A stretch of DNA of 64,000 nt from Sphagnum compactum (Eukaryota; Bryophyta; Sphagnopsida; Sphagnales): contig OZ234501.1 in assembly GCA_965153455.1 (NCBI GenBank), positions 9,176,001 to 9,240,000 on the forward strand, written 5' to 3'. This document shows, in pieces, positions 48,291 to 60,423 of this stretch. The position numbers and the translations under genes were made by a program. The stretch's first letter is position 1. The number at the start of each line of letters is the position of its first letter. The notes under the pieces are model-generated. The model made no database searches and had not been told where the DNA came from. It saw only the letters and a list, made by a program, of their open reading frames with translations.

Positions 48291-50900
48291 AAGTAAAAGA
48301 CTACCTATTGTGTGGACAATTGGAAAATTCATCGATGGGAACTGAACCACCCCTTTGTAGTGTTAAAAATCTGGCCAATTTCATGTTACTTAGATTAATG
48401 AGGAATTTGTTGCCATGATAGTTAATGGTTACCATATAACATGTCCTTCAAGTCGTGCAGTTGGAATTTTCAGTGTATCAATGATTGAAGAACTCCTAGA
48501 CCCCAGACTATATATCGTTCACACAGGTCAAATAGGTAGACTTCCAACAATCATGCAAACAGAATGGCTCACTATTCATGTTGGGTATTACCTATTACCA
48601 ATCTCTTGGTGGTTTGTTGAGGATGATGTCTAGCAACAAATACTTAACCTAGTGTTCTAAAATGATGCTATTGTCACGGAAGTTTGAACACAAACAAATG
48701 TTGTTTGTATAGCAACGTAGTCGTGAGGTGTTTGAAGTGTTAGGTGAAGCAAACACTTGTAAATTGTGTTTTTTTTAGCACCCCAGTTTGTCTTGTGTTA
48801 TTTGGGTCGAAAATTTGAAGAGGAAGGTTGAAAAATTGAGGAGGAAGGTTGAAAAATTGAGGTGGTAGGTCGGAGAAACCCAAAGTGCAAGAGAATGCAA
48901 GAGTTGGAGGATCAAGATTTAGGTCACAGAGGTCAGAAAGGAAAATCTCTAAGTGAGAGCTCAAGAAGGTTGTGCCACAACACCTTGGATATCTTTTAAG
49001 CAAATGAAGCATTGTAACAAGAAGATGCATCAAAAGTGTTTTTCAGAAATGTGCAAATGCGCAGAAAGAATGGACGAGGTCAGAAGCCTTTTGCAATGTG
49101 GTGCAATGCAATGGAATAATGACTGGGCATATATCTTGCCTACGGTAATGTCTGTAACACCTATACCACTTTCCTCCTTGGTCACATGGCATGTGGAACT
49201 TTTTTGTGGGTCATTGCAATGGGGTGGAGTTTGAATGATGTTGCTGTTGGTGTTTCTCATTTCATTTTGTTGCTGTGATAGGAGGCTCTGTAATAGGGTT
49301 CAATGGATTTCACTTCTCTCTTTAAACAAGGGTTTTATGAAATTTACTTGGGATCAAGGAAAAACCAGTTGGTGTCAGTTTTGTGGCCACTGTTGCTTCA
49401 TGGATGTACAAAGGAGATCATCCTGAAATTATTCAGGACCAATTTATTCCTTTACATGTTTTGCCGTTATCTGGTCTGAAAGAACCCATTTTAGTGCAAG
49501 GTTGGGATTGGAAATTGGATATTTTTGGAGTTCAATTTTCAGCAGGCCACTTCATGGGAGTAGGCTGCTGCTGACAATGCAGATCTGGGTGTGAACATTA
49601 GTAGCAGAAAATGGGGGTCAGCTAGGCATGACCACTCTTGCATTATGTCTTGCGGTATGTTCACATATCTATCACATTCCTCTGTTTTCTCAAGCAATGT
49701 GCCTCCCAGACTCGCACTGGTATTCAAAACCCAAGCACTCATATGTGAATTGCTGCAAGTGTTTTTCAGCACTCCAGATTAGCTGTGGCTAAAGCAATGT
49801 CTCTATCGCTTTTTTTCTCTTTGGAGAGCAGATGTCAGTTTCCATTTACCTGAGGGGGTATCTTTCACAGAGCAAGACAGCATCATTGAGATCATATGTT
49901 ACAGGAAACATTCTCCATGACTGGTATTTTGCATTACTGTCAAGAGTTCATTGCATGCTTGCTGAAGAGTGAGACATGATGGCCTTCTTCCTACTGAAAA
50001 TTAGTTGTCTCCTCATTTCTGGTCTCTAAGAAGAGCATCATTGAGTCTCTTGAATTTGTTGATCCTCCAGTCTCCATATGCAGGCCCAGTTTTATAAATG
50101 CTACAATAGGTTAAGTCTCAGCTCTGCTTTTTCCACAAGGTAATTTACCTAAGGCATCCTTTATTACAAAAAACTGCTCTCATTTCGCAAGCATTCTTTG
50201 ACGATTCGCATGGTTCAAAATATGGAAGTATGAGTGTGGGCACTCAAAGAGAAGAAGAGTGAACCATGCACATGGATAGTGGATTCTGGAAATGAAGAAC
50301 CTTGTGTTATCTTTGGCTGGCAACTTCATGCCCCTGGAGTTTTCCAGGGGTGAATACTGAACATTCAACTAGCCATGCAGGTGGTTTGGAGTGCAGTTGA
50401 ATCTGGATTTCCTAGGTCTTGACCTGAAGTTCCAATCTCTAATCTGAGCATGGGAAGTATACTTGGGAGCATAGTATTATTGCTATTGTTTTGTGGTTGG
50501 GGAGAATCTGTTGAATATAGGTCTGATAAAATAGTCTATCATCACCACATGGTTGAAGCTTAAGCTATTGGGGTAATGGAGCAGGTTTTTCTGGATCCAG
50601 ACAGGCATGTTGGGATGGTTTCCCATTAATTTGTCAGTGGCAGCCAAGAAGTTCCAGAATCAGGGCTCATTGTCACTATCCATGGCGCTCTACCAAGCAT
50701 TTTCTGCTGTAAGCCCCATACTTTGGGCATTGCTGGTCATACGTTGGTCAGATCTCAATTAAAAAATTTCTGGATCTGGTACTTATGTTTTTTTAGTGTT
50801 AGCCGACATCATGATTGAATCTTCCCATTGCTTTTAGAAACTGAAGATGCAAATTTTGTAGAATCATTTGTCCAAAAAATTGGGGTTTGTTATTATTTAC
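48291..50900. other. Region with unrecognised coding-like scraps
   Basis: A 21-bp direct repeat (ggaaggttgaaaaattgagg) occurs at 48820-48862. The stretch 49383-49650 has coding-like pieces (SWMYKGDHPEIIQDQF; WDWKLDIFGVQF; then, after a shift, SSRKWGSARHDHSC) that could be an old gene remnant. I do not recognise the family. Confidence 0.4.
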
Positions 50901-50904
50901 TTCT

Positions 50905-51110
50905 TTACACCTTCTATCAGGAGTTGATGAAATCAATGGTTAGTCATGGCACCTCATTCATTGTTATTCATGGTGACGACGACCATATGATCCTTTGTGA
51001 ACAACTCTCATAAGATTACGACTACACTTATTGTTATGTTACCTTCAAATTGTTATTGTGGAGGCGTCTTTGCAATTTCATATAAACATAATTTCTTGGG
51101 ATTGTAAGCT
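50905..51110 (+). repeat. 200-bp dispersed repeat, copy 2
   Basis: Diverged copy of 48070-48290; begins ttacaccttctatcaggagt. Confidence 0.75.
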
Positions 51111-51379
51111 AACTTGAAAATTATGGTGTAAGCATCAAGATGGAGAAATGATGATTATGTGCACATGTATGTGTTTGATTTTACAATAAATAACAATTTA
51201 CATGGCAACAAATCAAGCTAAGATGAAGGGAATTGACATTTATGATGGTGCAATATTGATATTTTTGAATTATCCCCTTATCATTTTGGTATGGGAGACT
51301 TAGACAAAAAAATTGAAGACAAAGATGTTTGGATATATGGTTTTGCTGAAAATCTTGGACAAATTATTACATACTTCTT

Positions 51380-51580
51380 TACACCCATCGTAAGGAGCTA
51401 AGGAAGGTAATGGGGGTGTGGGGGAGTCATGCAGCTCATTACTATTATCGATGATGAAGGTGATGCTTTGACACTTTGTGAGCAACAATCATAAGGTTAT
51501 GACTACACCATGAATTCTCATCTTTGGTCTTCAAAATGTTGTGGAGTTTTCTTATGCAATATCATATATATGTTGTTTTG
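51380..51580 (+). repeat. 200-bp dispersed repeat, copy 3
   Basis: Diverged copy of 48070-48290; begins ttacacccatcgtaaggagc. Confidence 0.75.
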
Positions 51581-52264
51581 TAGGAAACCATCAAATATGA
51601 TAAGCAATAACAAGACCTATGGCCTTTAACCAATGTTGCTACCATATGAGTGTGAGGGGTGAACTTGTGAATGATGAACAACGAGCATGTGAGTTGAACT
51701 TTTGTGAGCCACATAAAATCTTTTAAAAATATGCTTGCCACGTAAACCGAATATTTTCCACGTAGACAAAAATATTCCATACACATGGACAAAATAGTTT
51801 ACTTACATGACAATAATATTTTTTTATTGATACAAAATATTCATCTTAGTAAAATATATATATTATTTGTGACAAGAATATCTTACATAACTTTTGTTGC
51901 TAGTGCTTACAATTAAAACTTATAAATTATTTCCCATAATCTTCCAATATAATGTTTTAAATTATTAATGAACATTTAACTTAATACGATAACTAATCTC
52001 TATTTCACAATGAAATATCATTCATGCCAAGCAAATTGCTAAATGAATAATTACTGAAACCTTTATCAAATGAAAGCAATAACATCGTTTGCAGTTAAAC
52101 ACATAGCATCGTCACAAGTGTTAGAATTGAAAATGTTCATTGTATTTTTTTAATGACAATTCAGAAGTGTATTCCTATTTACATTGAAGTTACATCATGA
52201 GCTAACAATCGATAAACTTCATCACAACTCCAAGTTGGAAAATGGATGAAATTTTCAAACTGCC

Positions 52265-53324
52265 CACAAAACATGGCATGTTACAAAACGTAGTGCATGT
52301 GTTTATAGGGGACCCATTTCCCTTGATGACCTAATGAACTGGAAATCATAGTTATAAATCCAAACAAGTGCAAGCTAGTAAATTCCCTATTGTAATTTCA
52401 TATTGCCTCTTGTTTGGATTTTGGCCAGATAGAATTTTATAAATTCGTCCATATCCAAGAGGGGGAACCTCCAATGGTGGGTTTACAATTGCTTCAAGAA
52501 ATTGACCAACTTCCCATCGATTGTAGTGTAGATTTGACATCTTGAATGGCATTGTCTGACGAATAACCTTACCACTATGTGTTGTTGGCCACAACATTTC
52601 ATTCACTGGCCTATTTATAAGAATGGAGATTTACCCTCCAAATAGACTTAAAGAAAAAATCAACTGTCGTTTATACAAAACAAATTTCACTTCCTCAAAA
52701 AATTTGATTTCATCTTGGGTGAGATTGGTTTCAGCTTGAATTGGGCCAAATTTTTGAAATAGTCGGTCTATCGAATGCATAATTGCATGTTGTACCACCA
52801 ACACACCGATTTATGTCATCTACACATAACAAAAACTTGTGTAACTTTACAGGTGCATCAAGGAACTATGATCACAACCCAAAGTAACTTGGGGTTGGGA
52901 CAACATTCGAAGTTAGCTTGGTAATTATCCTCATGGCACAAGAATGTTTGGTGGTTTTTTGCAACATGGAACATTGGACATGCGACATAAGGGGGCATCA
53001 TATTTTTGTATTCCAAACTCCATTTTCACATGGAGCCTTAAGGACTTCAACATCTCCATGAATGTGATCCGCCTTGGGTTGTTCAATTTGCACATTTGAT
53101 CTGGCAATTGCATGGATTACACGAGGATGAAAAAAATTCACACGATCGTGTCTATGTGAATCCCTTTCTAATCTAAAGGCCAGGTTTGCCGTCCATTTGC
53201 AAGAACCAAATATCTCCTCCACTTCCATATGTGCGATTTTAAATGTGTAAGACGATCTTGGGGAATATTTCAGAATTACATTTGCAAGTTGCTTAAAATC
53301 TCTAAATTGGGTTGTTTTACACAA
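52265..53324 (-). pseudogene. Broken SWIM zinc-finger-like gene
   Basis: Minus-strand reading frames at 52998-53324, 52931-53113 and 52352-52606 form one decayed coding region. Near its end the protein reads KRQYEITIGNLLACTCLDL. A frameshift at about 52350 leads into FITMISSSLGHQGKWVPYKH. This matches the SWIM zinc-binding pattern CxC…CxH (plant form CTCPDF…GKWVPCKH), with the third cysteine changed to tyrosine. Upstream segments (SCKWTANLAFRLERDSHRHD) have no known domain. SWIM domains occur in MULE-type transposases and in several uncharacterised plant proteins; no transposase core was seen, so the origin is open. Confidence 0.55.
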
Positions 53325-53368
53325 AAGTACTTCACTCTTATCAAGCCTTTAACCTGGCCAACCACCCT

Positions 53369-54117
53369 AAGCATATTCACAATTAGGGTACCCTTCAAGG
53401 ATTTTGTTTTTGTTATCTTCCAAATATAAAATCTAAATGGAATAAATTTAAGTGAGAGATATTGGATAATTCAAACTATGATAATTTTCATGGTGGTGGT
53501 GATTTTTCACATGCATATGTAATTATTCATAAATATTTTGGTAAAAAATCAAAAATGAAGAAAATGAATACTTAAGCTTTTATATACAACTTAACATGTT
53601 TTCTTGCATGCAAATTTCTTACACATTTTGCCAACACTTGGGGACACAAATTTTAATCTTAATGAATACAAAAATTCAACCAAATGGGAAAAAATAGGAA
53701 TAAGTTTCCTTGTTGCCCTTTTAGAATGGATTTTATAGCCTTCAAAAAAATTATATCGTATTATTTAATCAAATGCATTATATGAACATTAACAAACATA
53801 GATGTTTGAATTACTTATCCATGACAAAAAATTGAAGTCGATTGCATTGTTTAATACATTCCTTTTGATTATTTTAAAATGAAGATTACAATTAAGACAA
53901 GGATTCAATTTATTTAAAAGGACTCAAAAGGACATCTATATTATATCCAATTTATTATTGATTTTTTTATTAGATTAACATGACATCATTCTAGTTATAG
54001 TCATATACCAATCCACTATGATCATGAAATAATAAATGTAATAAAAATCCAAAATAGTCCTTTACAATTTTTTTTTGTTAAACAATCTTTTTGGGTACAT
54101 TGATTATGAATATGACC
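53369..54117. mobile_element. TIR element (MITE-like), copy 2, inverted
   Basis: The reverse complement aligns with 2867-3630 over the whole length, e.g. aggactattttggattttta and aactagaatgatgtcatgtt. The ends are degenerate versions of the TIR (left gcatattcacaattagggta; right gggtacattgattatgaata). It is more eroded at the ends than copy 1. Confidence 0.88.
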
Positions 54118-55849
54118 CCCTGTTTGAAATGAGAATACAATGTCGATTGTTTGAAAGTTGAAACATAATCATTTAATGTTGTATGTAAGCATGTTCCCAC
54201 TTTCCTCGATTATTGACGCCATACATTATGCATTGTCTCTAAAAGGTCGCATGTGGGCATCTTTATAAGCTTTTCCAAAATGAATTTCTACAAGAAATTT
54301 TTTTTTTGTTATGTTGATTTAAAATGGAAGTTAATTTTGAAATAATTTATCAATTCCAAATGTAAGGACATGTAAATAAGAAAATATTGAGAAGGGAAAA
54401 AGTTTTTAAAAGAAAGGGAAGTAAGGGATATTAATGAAATGATGTTTGGTAGAGCTTATTCCATACCTCCATAAACAAAATGAAATTTGAAAAAGATATA
54501 CTAAATTATCTATTTAGGAAATTAATATGGAAATAGCTTATGACATCCAAATGTAAACACATGTAAAGAATATACTATTGAAAAACATTCATTTTTTTTA
54601 AATGGCATGTAAGGGATATATAGACTATAATTAATATTTCATTGACCAAATGAAATTTGAGAAAGAAAAATTAAATTATATATTTAGGAAATTAATTTGG
54701 AAATAACTTATCAGATCAAAATGTTATCAACATTAATATTAAAATATGTAATAGGAAATTAATTTGGAAATCTTTTACCAAGTCCAATTAGAAATAACAT
54801 TAAAAAGGCTATTCTTGAAAATGGATAACATTTAAAAAGAAAGTGGCATCTAAGTGATATATATACCCAATAATGTGTAATAGACTACAATCACTAGATC
54901 ATTAACCAAATTAAATATTGTAAAAATATATTATATTATTTGTTTAATAAATTAATTTGGAAATAACTAATAAGTTCAAATTGTATGGCTTTAGGTCAAA
55001 TTCTGAAATTAGGTTTATTTGGAAAATAGCTAATATTAAGTATCAAATTTCAATTAAAAGATAAGTGGGAAAAGGAAATTAAATCATTTGCCTACTAAAT
55101 GGAATTATCACTAGGGACTTATACTCCCAAATATAGTTGGATGTTAAATAAATAATTATTGAATGGATTCACATAATTTGACTATCTGTAATGAACATTC
55201 AACTGTTAGCCATACTGACATAGCCATGTTCAGTAGTCTCAATTTTTAAGAGTTGCATCAGGGATATTCGAATGTGGTAAGGTTATTAGGGGTTTTTAAC
55301 AACTTCATGTTGGAATAGGGGATGATGAATGCGCATGGTTTTGTGGGGGGGGGGTTGTTTTCTTTTCTAGAATACGATATTGGTGAATAAGGTGTTGGGT
55401 TAGTTTTTTTCTTCAACAAAAAGCTAGTAAACCATAGTTTTAAAACCTCAGTGGTGTAATTAAGGGTGAAAAATCTCTAGAGGGTTGGGGGTAGAAGTAG
55501 ACACCAAAATTCATGGTGTGCAACAAAACTTTGGTCTTATTATAGTATTTAGTGAATAGCGAAGATGTTTGAGATTCATGAAGTAGGTGAGGGGGTGTCA
55601 ATGAAAGGTCCAATAGAGATAGAAGAATCTTCAAGCCTTATAAGCATAAAAATAATTCAAAACAATTTAACGATTAAATAAATAAGTGGATAAGGTGGCA
55701 ATGGCAACATGAGTTTCATAATGAATGAAACATTTATTTAGATTATGGATAAGCTCAACGAGGAGCTGCAATTACATGTTGAGTCCTGGGCTATGCCACA
55801 ATGATAATTCATAACTGTAGGAAATATAGGATGCGTTGAATGGTGCGAA
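54118..55849. other. AT-rich intergenic DNA with diverged repeats
   Basis: From about 54290 to 55100 the words aggaaattaatttggaaata and caaatgaaatttgagaaaga recur four or five times at 170-190 bp spacing, suggesting a highly diverged tandem array. No gene. Confidence 0.45.
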
Positions 55850-56236
55850 CTAGATAGTCTGCCTTGCTATTAGAGGTAGTTGGCGAATCAAACCGCGCAA
55901 CCAACGATAGTGTCCAACGCCGAGAATTGAAGACCATGTGAAGATGGAGGTGTCTTTAGTCTCATAACAATCTTCATAGACGGTTTTAGGTTCATCACCA
56001 GAAGCAAGGTCGATTTGCAACAAAATCACCAGGGTGCGAGAGTTCGAAGAATTGTGATAGTACCAAGCTCGAGGGGGATCGACTACAAGACGAGCGCGCA
56101 CCTTTCGCGATTCGGGGTCTTCATCACGAGGATGTTGCATCAACGTCAAATCTAAAGATGACTCCGAAGCCGGTTTTTCATTCACTTATGCAGCTTGAGG
56201 CCCGTAAGACGTGGCCATACGTGATGCCATAATTTC
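55850..56236 (-). CDS. Unrecognised small reading frame, broken near its start
   Basis: From an ATG at 56183 the frame encodes 111 residues with varied composition (MNEKPASESSLDLTLMQ…LVVDPPRAWYYHNSS…GHYRWLRGLIRQ), richer in GC than its surroundings. In the same frame an earlier ATG near 56234 gives MASRMATSYGPQAA and then an in-frame TAA, so the original start may have been lost. A TATA-like tataaatta lies about 90-100 bp upstream (about 56320-56330) and an aataaa-type signal about 115 bp downstream of the stop. No domain recognised. It could be a small gene, a gag-like start of a retroelement, or chance. Confidence 0.4.
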
Positions 56237-56469
56237 AGGGAAAATAGAAGAGATCTTCAATCAAAATCAAATTGACATGAATGTGTGGAGGACTTGTGAC
56301 ATCGAAATGCGCGATCATAATTTATAGGTCAAAGAAAAAGGAGGAAATGCGTAAGTAACGGCCTAGAACCATGGTAAAGTAAAAGTTTAAGATCAAAGGA
56401 AAAAAATGAAGGTTTAAGTAAAATTTGTTGGGGGGAAGGCGAGAAGAGGTGAAGAGGTGCTTCTCCTTT

Positions 56470-56660
56470 TCCTTCCATGGGCCACCAAATAATGGAACTT
56501 TGTAAGGGCCACTAAGGAATGGAACCTTCCAAGGGCCACCAAGCAATGAGACCTTCCAAGGGCCACCAAGCAATGAAACCTTCCAAGGGCCACCAAGCAA
56601 TGGAACCTTCCAATGGCCACCAAACAATGGAACCTTCCATTGGCCACCAAGTTGGGATCT
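56470..56660. repeat. 27-bp minisatellite
   Basis: Seven to eight units of gggccaccaagcaatggaac plus cttccaa, differing by a few bases (gaaacc, gagacc, aaacaa). It lies upstream of the 55.85-56.23 kb reading frame on that strand. Confidence 0.92.
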
Positions 56661-56917
56661 TTTTTCACCTTCTTCTTTCTCCTTCTCTTTAAAAGGGCAA
56701 ATTCGAATCATTTAAAGTTTTTTTTTTTTTTCGAAGGATAATTTTCGATTCAAATCTTGAAAATACTTGTTCCCACAACCTTCGTGAGTAGGAAAAAATG
56801 ATTAGGCTTGGTAGATGGTGGAAAGAAGGAGAGTAGAATGGACGTTGAAGTAGTTTTGAAAGAATGGAATTGAATAGGCATAGTGTTGGGAGCTTAAAAT
56901 CTTAGAGAAATTTCACA

Positions 56918-57290
56918 AACCCTCTCGAGTTTGGTAGCATAACTTCTTGCCGGTTTAGCTGTAGAGCTTAAGATTTGGTAAAAAGGTGCACCTTGTAGTT
57001 AGCTTTCTAACGAACTAAGGCAAGCCAGATTTGAATAACGTATGTGTTAGGAATAATATTTCAAGTGACTGGTGGTCTACAGCCAAGTTGAACTCTCTAC
57101 CTTCCTAAAACCCTCTCGGGTTTGGTAGCATAACTTTTTGCTGATTTAGTTACAGATCTTAAGATTTGGTAGGAACATGCGCCTTGTATTAATTTTCTAA
57201 TGAGCCTAAGCAAGCTAGATTTATGTAACGTATGTGGTAGGAATAATATTTTAAATGATTGGAGGTCTACTGCTAAGTTGAACATGGAGT
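56918..57290. repeat. 191-bp tandem duplication
   Basis: Two copies starting at 56918 and 57109 with aaccctctcg(a/g)gtttggtag, sharing cttaagatttggta, gcaagc(c/t)agattt, aacgtatgtg and ggaataatattt. Divergence is roughly 15-20 percent by eye. Confidence 0.9.
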
Positions 57291-58080
57291 TGAACCTTTA
57301 AAAGTTGGTTTAAATGAATGACAATTTAAGATAAAATTTTAGGATTCAGAGTGTTTGGGCTTGAAAAATATATTTATCAATCCTAAATCGTAAATGATGC
57401 ATAGGAAGCAAGCTACTTGGTTTCAATTATAACCGCAATCTAAAATCTAGAAATACACTTGCACTTTTCCTTCACCGATAGCATATGTACTTTTAAGTAT
57501 AGTCACCTCATAGAACTGGGAGTAGAGGGACAGAAAGTCGCCTCACATCAACAAAAGAACATTTCCCTAGAGACAGTTGTGTTTTTCTTTTCATGTTGTC
57601 ATAAATTTTCAAATGCAAGAGTCGAGAGACCTTGAAGAAAACACAAGAAGCTCGAGGCATTGCAGATGGAAAAATAAGTTTCAAGTGGACAAATCTGAAA
57701 CAAAGGAAGAAACATATGAGAATGCCATTGGAGAGGAAATTTGAAGTGATTGATGACATGTGGTGCAATTTATTTTTCGAGGACCCATTAAAAAGGTCAT
57801 TGTCCATCAAACCACAAAAGGTATGTTTTCCTAACACAATTGTTTTCAACCGTAACCAAATATTTTACGAAAATATCGACTATGTGGACATTGCTTGTAA
57901 AAATTTGTAAATATGTTGTAGAACAAGATGTCCATGTGTTATTAGTGGAGGAGATTTCAAGAAATGTTTTCTAGAAACCCTAGTTTCTTCCTTCATAATA
58001 TATATCTTGTGTTTTGTTTCATTTAGGTTGGGGAGGAAGCAAACAAGCAAGCTCAAGAGAACTTGGAGGTATGTTTTCCA
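57291..58080. other. Intergenic DNA with one unassigned reading frame
   Basis: A 92-codon frame at 57632-57910 (KISFKWTNLKQRKKHMRMPL) is open but unrecognised; nothing else supported. Confidence 0.35.
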
Positions 58081-58188
58081 ACCTTTTTTTTCCTTTCATT
58101 TATTTTCTTGTTTCATGTTTTGTGAGGTTTAGAAAACCTTTTTTTTTCCTTTCATTTATTTTCTTGTTTCATGTTTTGTGAGGTTTTT
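58081..58188. repeat. Tandem duplication of about 55 bp
   Basis: aacc, a T-run, then cctttcatttattttcttgt and ttcatgttttgtgaggttt occur twice in tandem, practically identical. Confidence 0.92.
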
Positions 58189-59836
58189 TTTCTGATAAAT
58201 TCTTTATGAGGAGTTCTTTTGGAGCTGTTGGGCATAAATCAAGCTCCAAAAAATTGGAGCTTAAACTATGGCTAAGAGATCTTGGCTCTTAGCGCTCCAA
58301 AGTTTGAACATTTAATTTCTTTTGACCGTCCAAGGTTTGGCACCGATCAATGATGGAGCTACAAGCATGGAATTCGAATGGAATTCTTCTACAAACTTGA
58401 ACTATGTTATTTCATTTTTCTAATTTAAAATGAGCTTGTATCGATTTTATTATGAGTTAGAGTATTTACTAAAATGTGGAATCCATTGCTTTGGATTTGT
58501 GTGTCTTGTGATTACTTTTCAACGCCAATCCTTTGGATAATTACGAGGAGGAGGCAGAGTGGTTGCTACTTTTACTCCTCTATTTTTTCATGTTTTATTT
58601 TGCATACCTCTAACCGTTGCTTGGTTTTTCCTTTTGGTTCAAATCAGATCTCTTAGTTTGTTGAGGACATTTTGAGAAATTGCATCTATCAAAATCACAT
58701 CATCTTGCAACTAAAACTCAAAAAAAAACTCATATACAACTATTGTGCAACTATCTCTTGGGTATTACAACTACTGTGCAACTATCCCATCAGAAATACA
58801 ATGTATTAATAAATAAATTACCATGTCAAAAAATCAATTAATTATTTTATAGTTGAAAATGGGTCTTCTATATGGTAATTTATACACATTGTCATACATA
58901 TGCAATCAACCATGTCTGATCTTTTTAAAAGTTGCATTATAGTTGCATGTGGCAATTATTTTTAAATTGTTGTAAATGTGCCACTAAATCAATAACTATG
59001 TTGCAACTAGTGTACAATGTATGTACATGTAATCATACCACATGTCCACATTTCCACCACCCATTATGGGATACATTTGTAACTAATTTTTTATTATGAT
59101 TTCCATTGATACAATTAATATAGCCACTAATGTGCCACTATTAAAATACATTATTTAATCATGTTATGATTATAATACAACTACTTATAACTTAATAAGG
59201 ATGCATATTCATATGTAATGTTTTTTTAAAAATATTATTTTAGTAATTTGACTATTAATATGAATAAATAAATTTAAATCATATAATTAATTTACCATTA
59301 ACTAAAAAAATTATTTATTAAATATTAATTAGATACAATATTTATCCAAGTTGGGGATATTTCATAATGAATTAGATCGATTATTTAAGATAATTATCAA
59401 TTCATTAATAATTACCAAATATTTAAATTTATTAAATTATTAATTATTTGGATACATATAATTAATTTAGATGTGAAATTTTAAAAATGTGTAATTATAT
59501 TAAAAATTCAATTTGATATACGTTTGGATATGTTTATTAACATTTTCACGTTTTTTATTGAAATTGAAATTTAATATTTAGTAATAAGTTATTTTCAATA
59601 ATTTATTACATATTAGTTATTAGTTATTATGTAATTTACTTAATTATTATGAAATATAAATAAATTTGATTCAGATAATTAATTAATTAATTAAAAAAAT
59701 TCAAATGATAAATGACTAATTATATGAAATTAAATAATTAATTCACATATTTAGTTATCATATAATCATGTTAATATTAATTGTATAATTTACATAATGA
59801 AAAACAAGTACAAAGCATGTGGGAAAATCTTTCTAA
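58189..59836. other. Very AT-rich intergenic DNA
   Basis: From about 58.7 kb the sequence is extremely AT-rich, with recurring cacaact/tgcaactat words near 58.7-59.2 kb. No gene supported. Confidence 0.5.
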
Positions 59837-60423
59837 GGTAAATTGGCCCATCACCGATCGCTTGCCTATGATTGAACAATTATTTATATCTTCATCATAT
59901 GTGCTTCATTTTGAAAATGTTATGGGAGCGTTGCCTCAAGCTTTAGAAATCATCTTTGAAATGCAAAGGGAAAAAAAAATGAAAAAAAAGGAAGAAAAAT
60001 AAGTTTTCCAACTTACAAAATGCGTTTTTTTTTTTTCCTTTCTGGATGAAAGAAAAAAAAGAAAAGAAAAAAAAAAACCCCTCCTACTTTCAAACCTCAT
60101 AACTTTTTTTTAAAATTCATTTTGAATTATTTAAAGTGTTGTAGGGGTGCCATTTGAAGTTCTACATATTGTTTTTGAACTTTGAAAACAATATAACAAC
60201 ATACAAGGAATTTTTTGGGTGTTCGGGAACTGGCCTTTGTAGCATTCAGTGATTTTTTTTTTGAATTCTTGACCCCTTCTACTTTGGGGGGCCATGACTT
60301 CCTCAATTCTATTATTTTTTGACAATTTTTAGTGCGCAAATGCACCAGAAAGAGGGGTTCAAGTTTTGTTTGGACACCAAAAACAAGAGAGCCTTTAAAT
60401 GTTTGGTCACCAGCTAGTTTACC
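59837..60423 (+). repeat. Dispersed repeat of about 600 bp, copy 2
   Basis: Direct-orientation partner of 41331-41928. Its ends read ggtaaattggc (59837-59847) and gctagtttacc (60413-60423), which pair as a short terminal inverted repeat with one or two mismatches. A non-autonomous DNA transposon is therefore possible. Confidence 0.8.
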
